The notes beneath the pieces are model-generated. The model was given only the letters and a program-made list of their open reading frames with translations. It did not search any database and was not told the DNA's origin. From Collinsella sp. (GTDB lineage: Bacteria > Actinomycetota > Coriobacteriia > Coriobacteriales > Coriobacteriaceae): a stretch of DNA of 64,000 nt. The first letter of the stretch is position 1, and the number at the start of each line of letters is the position of its first letter. Of this stretch, positions 51,990 through 59,197 are shown in pieces. Where the stretch lies: NCBI GenBank assembly GCA_019425045.1, contig JAHYYI010000006.1, forward strand, positions 2,542-66,541, given 5' to 3'. The position numbers and the translations under genes are program-made.

Positions 51990-52229
51990 CTAGCTATCCT
52001 GGGATTCGTTTGCCGCATCCTCATCGTATTCCTGCTCGAGCTTGTCGGCCTCACGCGGCGTCAGCTCAAACTTGTCGACCATGTCGACCGCACGGGAGCC
52101 CAGCTCAATCGCCTCGTCAAACAAATCGAGCGAACGCTCCAAGGACGTATCCTTAGAGCGAACGGTAGCTATGATCTGGTCCAAGCGGTCCGAAATCTCG
52201 TCGAAGTTGCGGACGGAACCCTCTGGCAT
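51990..52229 (-). CDS. xseB: Exodeoxyribonuclease VII small subunit
   Basis: The 79-residue protein has the XseB core: NFDEISDRLDQIIATV, LERSLDLFDEAIELG and a second helix ending in an acidic tail. It partners XseA to degrade single-stranded DNA, but xseA is not in the window, which is unusual because the two are often adjacent. It starts 2 bases after the nusB stop. Confidence 0.9.
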   Translation of the reverse strand: MPEGSVRNFDEISDRLDQIIATVRSKDTSLERSLDLFDEAIELGSRAVDMVDKFELTPREADKLEQEYDEDAANESQDS

Positions 52230-52231
52230 GG

Positions 52232-52825
52232 CTACTCCTCGACGGTACCGGTCTCGGCCTCGGCGACCTCAGCAGCGTCCACGTCCTCGGACAGCACGCC
52301 AGTCTCGGCCTGGGCAACCGCAACCTTTGCGGCAGCCTCGGCAGCCTGTGCCTCCTCGCGAGCGCGATCTTCGGCCAGCAGCTCCTGGTATAGGTCCTCG
52401 CCCGGCAGCTCCTCGCTGCGAGCGATCTTACCCAGCACGCCGTTGACGAACGACGCGGACTGGTCGGTGCCATAGGCCTTGGCAAGCTCGACGGCCTCGT
52501 TAATCACGATGGCGTCAGAGACCTCCTCGTCGGTGAGGAAACGCATCTCGTAAACGGCGATACGCAGCAGATTACGGTCGGCGCCGGGCATGCGCATAAG
52601 ATCCCAGTTCTTGGCAACGGAGCGCAGAGCACAGTCGATGCGGTCGATATGCTCGTAGGCACCTCGGCACAGCTCCAGCGCATAGGGATCGAGGGGACCC
52701 TTCGAGATCAGGAAATCACCCTCGAGGACGCGCTCGAGCGGGCTGTCCGTGGCCTCGGCCTGGAACAGAAGCTGAAGCGCCTGACTGCGGGCAAGAGTTC
52801 GCCCGCGATAAACCTTAAGGCTCAA
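52232..52825 (-). CDS. nusB: Transcription antitermination factor NusB, with an acidic C-terminal extension
   Basis: Binds boxA RNA with NusE during rRNA transcription. The 197-residue protein has a standard NusB domain (about 1-140: RGRTLARSQALQLLFQAEAT; ADRNLLRIAVYEMRFL; VINEAVELAKAYG; FVNGVLGKIA) and an extra Ala/Glu-rich acidic tail of about 55 residues with no recognisable motif. It begins 3 bases after the Asp23 gene stop. Confidence 0.94.
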   Translation of the reverse strand: MSLKVYRGRTLARSQALQLLFQAEATDSPLERVLEGDFLISKGPLDPYALELCRGAYEHIDRIDCALRSVAKNWDLMRMPGADRNLLRIAVYEMRFLTDEEVSDAIVINEAVELAKAYGTDQSASFVNGVLGKIARSEELPGEDLYQELLAEDRAREEAQAAEAAAKVAVAQAETGVLSEDVDAAEVAEAETGTVEE

Positions 52826-52828
52826 AGG

Positions 52829-53191
52829 TTACTCCTTGGGGAAAACGAGGCCGTCGATGCAAACGTCAACACGCTCAACCTCAACGCCAACCTGGGCATC
52901 GATGGCGGCGACCACGGCAGCGCGAACGGCCTCGGCGAGTTTCTTGAACGGATAGCCAAAGAACACCACGACACGCACGGTGAGTGCGAGCTTGTCGCCG
53001 ACGACCTCGGCCTCGACCGCCGGCTCGGAAGCCGGGGCCTTGGACGAGAGCATCATGGAGACAAGGTTGGTGGCAAGGTCCTTGACGCCAACGGAGGCGA
53101 TGCCCTCGACATCGGACACGGCGCGCGAGACGATGGCGGTCAGAACATCGGGCGAAATGCCGATGCCGTCAATCTTGATTTCCTGGGGCAT
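52829..53191 (-). CDS. Asp23/Gls24-family envelope stress protein
   Basis: The 120-residue protein matches the Asp23 family: ISPDVLTAIVSRAVSDVEGI, VVFFGYPFKKLAEAVRAAV and VERVDVCIDGLVF. Members are cytoplasmic, often membrane-associated, and linked to cell-envelope homeostasis. Location between efp and nusB is the common arrangement in Gram-positive bacteria. Confidence 0.9.
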   Translation of the reverse strand: MPQEIKIDGIGISPDVLTAIVSRAVSDVEGIASVGVKDLATNLVSMMLSSKAPASEPAVEAEVVGDKLALTVRVVVFFGYPFKKLAEAVRAAVVAAIDAQVGVEVERVDVCIDGLVFPKE

Positions 53192-53215
53192 GAGTCCTCC
53201 TAGAAAAGTTGGTTG

Positions 53216-53779
53216 CTAGACGCGGGAGACGAACTTGCCGTCGCGGGTGTCAACCTTGATGACCTCGCCCTCGTTGAGGTACATGGGGACCTGGATGACG
53301 GCACCGGTGTCGATCGTGGCCGGCTTGGTGGAACCCTGGACAGTGTCGCCCTTAAAGCCCGGGTCGGTCTGGACGATGGTGGTCTCGATGAACATCGGCG
53401 GGGTCACGCCCATGAGCTCATCGTCGGCGAAGAGCAGCTGGCAGATGTCGTTCTCGCGCAGCCACTTGGAGTTCTCGCCCACCATGTCCTCGGGAACGGG
53501 AACCTGCTCATAGGACTCGTTGTCCATGAAGATGTAGTCGGTGCCATCGTTGTAGAGGTACTGGAACTCACGGGTGGTGAGCATGACGCTCTCGAACTTG
53601 GTGCCGGCGTTGCAGGTGTTCTCGACGACGCGGCCGCTCTTGATGTCGCGGGTCTTGTAGCGCACAAACGCGCCGCCCTTGCCGGGCTTGACATGCTGGA
53701 ACTCGACGATGGTGTAGACCTTGTCCTTAATGCGGAGACCGAGGCCGTTCTTGAAGTCGGCGGTAGAAATGGTAGGCAT
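53216..53779 (-). CDS. efp: Elongation factor P
   Basis: Relieves ribosome stalling at proline runs. The 187-residue protein has three EF-P beta domains and the tip loop KPGKGGAF, with Lys34 the residue modified in many bacteria. AAAGGT precedes the ATG at 53779; an ATG 11 codons earlier is not conserved in the family. No EpmA/EpmB modification genes are nearby. It follows pepP after two terminator hairpins. Confidence 0.96.
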   Translation of the reverse strand: MPTISTADFKNGLGLRIKDKVYTIVEFQHVKPGKGGAFVRYKTRDIKSGRVVENTCNAGTKFESVMLTTREFQYLYNDGTDYIFMDNESYEQVPVPEDMVGENSKWLRENDICQLLFADDELMGVTPPMFIETTIVQTDPGFKGDTVQGSTKPATIDTGAVIQVPMYLNEGEVIKVDTRDGKFVSRV

Positions 53780-53872
53780 AGCGACCTTTCTTGTTATGGG
53801 CAGAACGCACAAGCGTCCAAATTACATACGAGCGAAATTATACACTTGCAGACGGCGCCTGCGGCGAGCGCA

Positions 53873-53915
53873 TAAAAAGAGAACGCGGGGCGTCCGAATC
53901 GATCCAGACGCCCCG
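53873..53915 (-). terminator. Second terminator after pepP
   Basis: A 9-bp GC-rich stem (53886-53894 with 53907-53915) with a 12-base loop is followed on the minus strand by TTCTCTTTTT. Together with the hairpin at 53926-53956 it insulates efp from pepP. Confidence 0.82.
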
Positions 53916-53921
53916 CCCCAC

Positions 53922-53956
53922 AAAAGTAGATTTTAAGGCATGTCCCAAAAATCTAC
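53922..53956 (-). terminator. First terminator after pepP
   Basis: A 9-bp stem (53926-53934 with 53948-53956) is followed on the minus strand by TTTTG, 10 bases after the pepP stop. The stem is AT-rich, so it is the weaker of the tandem pair. Confidence 0.65.
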
Positions 53957-53965
53957 CGAGGTGTT

Positions 53966-55096
53966 TTAGCAATCGATGACGTGGAGGTCATGCGGGGTCT
54001 TGGTGAAAGGCTCGTAGCCGTTCTCGGTGACCACGCCGTAGTCCTCCAAGCGCACGCCGCCCACGCCGGGCAGGTACACGCCGGGCTCCATGGTGATAAC
54101 AGAACCGACCTCGATGATGTTCTTGCTGCGGTTGAAGTTGGGCAGCTCGTGGATGTCGATGCCCACGCCGTGGCCCAGACCATGGTTGTAGTAATCGCCA
54201 TAGCCGGCATCGCCGATGATCTTCTTGGAAAGCTTGAAAATGTCGTTGCCCTCGACGCCCGGATGGATAGCGGCGACGCACTCCTCGTGCGTACGGCGCA
54301 CGAGCGCGTACAGGTCGAGCTGCTCCTGGGTAGGCTCGCCCATCACGACGGTGCGCGTCATGTCAGAACGATAATCGCAGTAGCCCGCGCCGTAATCCAT
54401 GAGGACGAAGTCGCCCTTCTCGATCACGCGGTCGCTCGGCACGGCATGCGGGTTGGCGGTGTTGGGACCGCTCGCCACAATAGAGCCAAAGGCCAAGCTG
54501 TCGGCGCCGTTGGCGAACATAAAATTCTCGAGCTCGTTGCGGACCTGCTTCTCGGTCATACCGGGCTTGATAAAGCCGAGCATGTGCTGGAAGGCAGCAT
54601 CGGTGATCGACTGCGCATGGCGCATGAGCTCGATTTCCTCGGCGTCCTTGATGGCGCGCATCTTGCGAATGTCGTCATGCATCAGCGGCAGCATGCAGGC
54701 TACAGAACGATCCTCCAGGCCACGCTGAATACCCTGGTAGAAGTTGATCTGCATGTCGTCCTCGACAGCGCAGACGCGGCACTTGTTGGCCGCGATCTTG
54801 CCGGCGACCCAACCGGGGATGGTACCCTCGTCCATGTCGTAGACCCAAGGGCTGCCGGCGGGCGTGTTCTCCTCAAAGCTGTTGAGGTAGCGCGAGTCGG
54901 TATGGAACAGGCACTGGTCAGCCGTAATAAACGCCGCGTGCGGGAACTCGAAGGTGTAATCGAAGACGCCCTTCACGCCCGTAAGCCAACGAAGATTGGC
55001 CTCGTCGCGCACCACGATAGCGTCGTAGCCGCGCTCGGCCATCAGGGCACGGACACGCTCGATACGACCGGCAGGACCGGCAGCAAACTCAGACAT
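53966..55096 (-). CDS. pepP: Xaa-Pro aminopeptidase (M24 family)
   Basis: Releases N-terminal residues preceding proline. The 376-residue protein has a creatinase-like N-terminal domain and a pita-bread M24 domain. The metal ligands are in MDYGAGYCDYRSDMTRT (two Asp), HGLGHGVG (His), TMEPGVYLPG (Glu) and RLEDYGVV (Glu). It sits upstream of efp, the widespread pepP-efp pairing that links proline-rich peptide metabolism and translation. About 130 bases separate it from the AroB-like gene. Confidence 0.94.
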   Translation of the reverse strand: MSEFAAGPAGRIERVRALMAERGYDAIVVRDEANLRWLTGVKGVFDYTFEFPHAAFITADQCLFHTDSRYLNSFEENTPAGSPWVYDMDEGTIPGWVAGKIAANKCRVCAVEDDMQINFYQGIQRGLEDRSVACMLPLMHDDIRKMRAIKDAEEIELMRHAQSITDAAFQHMLGFIKPGMTEKQVRNELENFMFANGADSLAFGSIVASGPNTANPHAVPSDRVIEKGDFVLMDYGAGYCDYRSDMTRTVVMGEPTQEQLDLYALVRRTHEECVAAIHPGVEGNDIFKLSKKIIGDAGYGDYYNHGLGHGVGIDIHELPNFNRSKNIIEVGSVITMEPGVYLPGVGGVRLEDYGVVTENGYEPFTKTPHDLHVIDC

Positions 55097-55227
55097 GCAG
55101 ATTCCTTTCTTGTTGCCTCTATAAAGACGGGATGGGTCTCAACCGAACGACGGAATCGCATACGATCCGCAACCGATTAAAACCCGCCCCTCAACATGAT
55201 ACGAAAGACGATGGAAGTCAATAAATC

Positions 55228-56337
55228 TTAGAGAAGTTCTTTGCGAGAAGCCAAGTAGGCGTGAGCATGGCGCTCAAGAACCTCGTCCTCAACGCTCGTG
55301 AGACGAATGGCGCCGAGTGACGCGGGCAGCGGCAACATACTGCGGTTCGAGCGGACAAACTGCTGCCTGCGGAACTCCTCGATATATGCGGCGGGCTCCA
55401 GATCGAAGGCAAGCTCCTCGATACCAAAGTCCTCCAGGCAGTCATCGACCTCAAAGACGTAATCGATATCGAAGTCGCAGGCATCATGGGCTAGGCGTGC
55501 CTCAAAGCGCATGCCCTCGGACAACAGCTGGTAGGCAGGCACCGGCGAAGCGGCATCGCCCAAGCAGGCGCGCAGGGTGCGCTCCCCCGTCTTGCCAAAA
55601 TCGAGCGCATGGCGGGCGCTCGGGTTCGTGGCCATCAGTACGTCCTTGCGGGCAGTCTGAGACCACTGAACGGCATTGACGAGCGCAACCTCCTCGCCCG
55701 AGAGAATCTCGGGGACGGTCTCAGTAAACTGATTCCAGCGGGACTTGCTGCTGGAGAGCATGGTGACAACGAGCACCGCATAGCCGAGCTTGAGGTCCTC
55801 GGGGTCCGCCTCGCGTACAAGGTCGAGGTCACACACGACCAAGCCCGGCTCGGGACGGAACGCGATAGCGGGAAGCGCATGCGCCGACGAGGCGACGAGC
55901 GGCTTCATGGTCGTCGCGACCGTGAGCATGGCGTCGAACGTCGTCGGCAGCAAGGCGCACTCGGTGCGACCGCACCACTGATTGGCACACCAGCAAACGA
56001 CCGAGCAGGTCGCCGTGTCGCCGACAGCGACAACGAGATCGTCGCAGGTAATGCCGTTAGCCGACAGGGCGCCAAAGACGGTATCGGCATCGGCAAGAGT
56101 AGCACCGGCAGGGGAAACCTCGAGGACGAGCAGCGACACGGCAAAACCGGCGTCAACCAGTGCATGCTCGACAACCTCGCCAAATCGCTCGGATGTGGCG
56201 TCGTTCCAAACCACCATCGCGCGCTTGGGCTTGCCCACAGCCGAGGCAAACATGCGCGGCAGCTCCTCGAACGCGCCCAATCCGACGCGGACATCGACGC
56301 TGCGGTTTTGGAAATTGATAAGTTGACGGCGAATCAT
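55228..56337 (-). CDS. AroB-like protein, probably not an active 3-dehydroquinate synthase
   Basis: The 369-residue protein follows aroK, as aroB usually does, and keeps AroB-like order. The key parts are altered. The NAD loop GGGV.GD is replaced by VAVGDTATCSVV. The SVGGKTAVN substrate loop reads LTVATTMKPLVASS. The zinc ligands normally in AEVIK, GHTFGHAIE and HGEAV are missing at the aligned segments (GYAVLVVTM, FGKTGERTL, AYQLLSEGM). It is likely dead or repurposed, perhaps a partner of shikimate kinase. The ATG overlaps the aroK stop. Confidence 0.72.
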   Translation of the reverse strand: MIRRQLINFQNRSVDVRVGLGAFEELPRMFASAVGKPKRAMVVWNDATSERFGEVVEHALVDAGFAVSLLVLEVSPAGATLADADTVFGALSANGITCDDLVVAVGDTATCSVVCWCANQWCGRTECALLPTTFDAMLTVATTMKPLVASSAHALPAIAFRPEPGLVVCDLDLVREADPEDLKLGYAVLVVTMLSSSKSRWNQFTETVPEILSGEEVALVNAVQWSQTARKDVLMATNPSARHALDFGKTGERTLRACLGDAASPVPAYQLLSEGMRFEARLAHDACDFDIDYVFEVDDCLEDFGIEELAFDLEPAAYIEEFRRQQFVRSNRSMLPLPASLGAIRLTSVEDEVLERHAHAYLASRKELL

Positions 56338-56867
56338 AGCAGTCCACGCTCCAAAAGCATCTCGGCACAAAGGTAGGAAACGTCCTCGAAGGACTTGTTG
56401 CGAATATCAAGGGTAATATCGGCGGCCCGGCGATACAGCGGACGGCGATGCTCAAACAGGCGCGCAGCGTGCTCGGGCGAGCGGAAATCTGGCCGGGTAT
56501 CGGAGCGGCGAATCTGGCGCAACGAGTCCTCAAAGTCGCCTTCGAGGTACACACAGGTACCCATCTCGTGCATCAGCTCAATGTTCACCGGCGTCTCGAC
56601 GATGCCACCCCCGCACGATACCAGCAGGCTACGCTCGCTTTGAAGCGAACGGAGTGCCGAGGTCTCGAGCTCGCGAAAACGATCCTCGCCCTCGGTCTCA
56701 AATATCTCGGTCACCGACTTGCCGCATCGACGCACAACCAAACGATCGGTATCGATAAAACGCCGCTTGAACATAGTGCCCACGTTGCGCGCAAGCGTCG
56801 ACTTGCCCGCGCCCAAAAAGCCGATAAAGAAGATATGGTCGCAGCCGTGTTTGATGTGCTGAGACAT
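56334..56867 (-). CDS. aroK: Shikimate kinase
   Basis: Phosphorylates shikimate at the 3-hydroxyl. The 177-residue protein has P-loop FLGAGKST (17-24), the substrate-binding DTDRLV, EDRFRELE, VSCGGGIV, and the lid or adenine-binding Arg-rich RRPLYRRAAD. All catalytic positions expected for AroK are present, in contrast to the adjacent AroB-like protein. It lies 8 bases after the phosphatase gene stop. Confidence 0.93.
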   Translation of the reverse strand: MSQHIKHGCDHIFFIGFLGAGKSTLARNVGTMFKRRFIDTDRLVVRRCGKSVTEIFETEGEDRFRELETSALRSLQSERSLLVSCGGGIVETPVNIELMHEMGTCVYLEGDFEDSLRQIRRSDTRPDFRSPEHAARLFEHRRPLYRRAADITLDIRNKSFEDVSYLCAEMLLERGLL

Positions 56868-56875
56868 GGCGAAAC

Positions 56876-57373
56876 CTATTCCTCGCAGGGAAGGTCGCGC
56901 AGGGCCCGGCGCTCAAAGATACGGAAGATCTGCGTGTACCACAGGTCTTGGGTCGCCTGCGGCTTGACCAGAATAGTGTCAACGCCGGCAAAGTTACCGC
57001 TCCACACGTCCGTGTAAAGCTGGTCACCGATCAGCACGGCCTCGTCGGCCGTGGCGCCCAGACGCTTAAGACCCGCCTTCAGGGCAAACGGGGCGGGCTT
57101 CATGGCGTGGCTGATAGCCTCGAGCCCCAGCTCGCGCGCCGATGCCATGACCTGGTCGCGATGCCAGTTATTGGACACCATACACAGCTTAAAGCCCTTG
57201 ACATGGGCGTCTTCGAGCCAAGCTGAAACCGCAGCGGGAACCTGCTCGGTATCGCGCGGCACCAGAGTGTTATCGCGGTCGAGTAGAATGGCGCGCTTGC
57301 CGTCGGCCCAGAGGGTATCGAGGTCGATGCGGTCAACTGAGGCAACATATCGTTTGGGGCTAAAAATCCTCAT
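56876..57373 (-). CDS. YqeG-type HAD-superfamily phosphatase
   Basis: The 165-residue protein has HAD motif I LLDRDNTLVP (nucleophile Asp), motif II MVSNNW, and motif IV with GDQLYTDVWSGN. It fits the YqeG family (HAD IIIA), proposed to act on phosphatidylglycerophosphate or similar small phosphates. The ATG at 57373 has GGAA 7 bases upstream and begins 2 bases after the mltG stop. Confidence 0.88.
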   Translation of the reverse strand: MRIFSPKRYVASVDRIDLDTLWADGKRAILLDRDNTLVPRDTEQVPAAVSAWLEDAHVKGFKLCMVSNNWHRDQVMASARELGLEAISHAMKPAPFALKAGLKRLGATADEAVLIGDQLYTDVWSGNFAGVDTILVKPQATQDLWYTQIFRIFERRALRDLPCEE

Positions 57374-57375
57374 GA

Positions 57376-58767
57376 TCAATTCCAAGACTGTTGGTGCTCT
57401 TCGTAGGTCTTCGAGAAATACTCCTCGTCCTGTGTAATGTAGAAATACAGGTCATCGGAGTCGGTCGGCTCAAGGGTAGCCTTGAGCGCCTCGAGAGACG
57501 GAGAGCAGATGGGCGTGGGCGGCAGGCCCTCGTGCTTATAGGTGTTATACGGGCTATCGCTCTGCAGGTCGTCGGCGGTAACCTCGCCGCCGGTGACATA
57601 CATCATGGTCGCATCGCTGTTGAGATAACGCAGACCGTCGAGCTTGCCGGCAAGGCGGTTGTAGAAAACCGAGGCCACGTGCGCACGTTGGTCGGCGTTG
57701 AGGCCCTCGCGCTCAACAATAGAGGCCAAGTTGACGATGTCGTAGTCGGACATCTCCACACCGTAGCGCTCCTTGATCTTGGCCTCGCAGCTCGCAAAGT
57801 CAAGCGACTTGTACTCGGTCTTAAACTGATCGAGCATGGCGCGAATCACATCATCGGCCGTCGGCGAATCGCCCAGCGAATAGGTCTTGGGGAACAAGAA
57901 GCCCTCGAGCGAATCATTGGCCGCGCCCCTAAGGAAGCTATAGTCGTCCACGTAGTTGGAGGCCTTGGCCTGGTTGAGGAAGTCTTCCTTAGAGATGCTG
58001 TTGTAGACCTGGGCCACACGGTCGGCGACTTGATCGACCGTCAAGCCCTCGGGAATCGTCAGCGCATTGGAGCCAGCGTTGGGGCCTTCCATGAGTTGCT
58101 GAACCACCTTAGTCGCGTCCATGAGCGTGGTGAACGAATAAGTACCAGGCTTGAGCGACATATCGGCGTTGAGCTTTTTCACCGCCGCATAGTAGTCCTT
58201 GGGATTTTCGACGATATGGTTCTCAGAGAGAATCGAGGCGATCGTATCGCCCGAAGCTCCCTCGGGAATCGTGACGGTAACTTGCTGGCCAGCGGTGACG
58301 CCTGTCTCCTCCCCGCCAAACAGGCCCTTGACGGCCGGAACGACAAAGAAGGCAATGGCAGCAAGAGCAAGTACGGCAACAACAACGCCGATAATCATGG
58401 GCACCGGCGAGCTCTTCTTTTGGGTACCGCGACGAGCATGCGTGTTATAGCTCGAGCGCGTAGCCGGAGCTACGCCATGTGAGCCGTGAGCATGATGTGT
58501 ACGCGTATGCGATTGAGGCGCCTGCACACGCTGCGTGGGCGTCTGCTGCTTAAAGCGGGTACCGCTTGCGGGCCGGGCTGCGCGGGCAGCGGGCTGTTGG
58601 GCAGGACGCTGAGCAGATTGTGCTGCACGAGAGGAGGACTGTGCGGGACGAGCAGCAGGCTGAGCCGCACGCTGCGTCGGTTGCATCGGACGCTGGCCGG
58701 ACGATACAGGGCGCGTCGTAGGCTGCCCCTGGCGATTCGGCTGGCGCGGATCGGAAGCGCTAGGCAT
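57376..58767 (-). CDS. mltG: Endolytic murein transglycosylase MltG
   Basis: Cleaves nascent glycan strands at the membrane. The 463-residue protein has a long Gln/Pro/Ala/Arg-rich cytoplasmic tail (about 1-118), a membrane segment (about 121-145), a LysM-like part (VTIPEGASGDTIASIL), and the YceG domain with the catalytic Glu in LASIVEREG and the conserved SPYNTYKHEGLPPTPICSP. The long disordered tail resembles that of the transpeptidase at 8660. The ATG overlaps the ruvX stop region by 8 bases. Confidence 0.93.
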   Translation of the reverse strand: MPSASDPRQPNRQGQPTTRPVSSGQRPMQPTQRAAQPAARPAQSSSRAAQSAQRPAQQPAARAARPASGTRFKQQTPTQRVQAPQSHTRTHHAHGSHGVAPATRSSYNTHARRGTQKKSSPVPMIIGVVVAVLALAAIAFFVVPAVKGLFGGEETGVTAGQQVTVTIPEGASGDTIASILSENHIVENPKDYYAAVKKLNADMSLKPGTYSFTTLMDATKVVQQLMEGPNAGSNALTIPEGLTVDQVADRVAQVYNSISKEDFLNQAKASNYVDDYSFLRGAANDSLEGFLFPKTYSLGDSPTADDVIRAMLDQFKTEYKSLDFASCEAKIKERYGVEMSDYDIVNLASIVEREGLNADQRAHVASVFYNRLAGKLDGLRYLNSDATMMYVTGGEVTADDLQSDSPYNTYKHEGLPPTPICSPSLEALKATLEPTDSDDLYFYITQDEEYFSKTYEEHQQSWN

Positions 58768-59188
58768 GCGAAACCTCCTCGTTTTTGCGATCGAGCCACG
58801 TCTGCAAGAACAGGCTGGCGGCGATCATGTCAATCTTGCCCCTCATCTGTTTTTCGTTGAGGCCCTGCTCGCGCAGGATGCGCTTGGCCTCTTGCGAGGA
58901 CAAGCGCTCGTCCTCAAACTCCAGCGGAAGTTCGAGCTTGTCGGCAATCTTTTGGGCCACGGCGGCAACGCGCTCGGCCTGGGGGCCGGGCTCACCGGCC
59001 ATGGTCAAGGGACGTCCGCTTACCAGGATATCGGGCTCATAGTCCTCGACCAGGTAGCGAAACGTCTTGGCCATACCGGTGACCTCGGCAGCCGGAAGCA
59101 CCTTGACGGGCATTGCCATCTTGCCATCACGGCTCGAGACGGCAATGCCAATCCGGGTCTCCCCTATGTCCAGCGCGAGCGCGACCAC
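58760..59188 (-). CDS. ruvX: Holliday junction resolvase-like protein (RuvX/YqgF)
   Basis: RNase H-fold nuclease implicated in pre-16S rRNA 5' maturation and junction resolution. The 142-residue protein has ALDIGETRIGIAVS, VSGRPLTMAG, EDERLSSQEA and KIDMIAASLFLQTWL, the family's acidic active-site blocks. It starts with GTG at 59188, 9 bases after the alaS stop, within the common alaS-ruvX-mltG order. Confidence 0.93.
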   Translation of the reverse strand: MVALALDIGETRIGIAVSSRDGKMAMPVKVLPAAEVTGMAKTFRYLVEDYEPDILVSGRPLTMAGEPGPQAERVAAVAQKIADKLELPLEFEDERLSSQEAKRILREQGLNEKQMRGKIDMIAASLFLQTWLDRKNEEVSHA

Positions 59189-59197
59189 AGCGACTAC

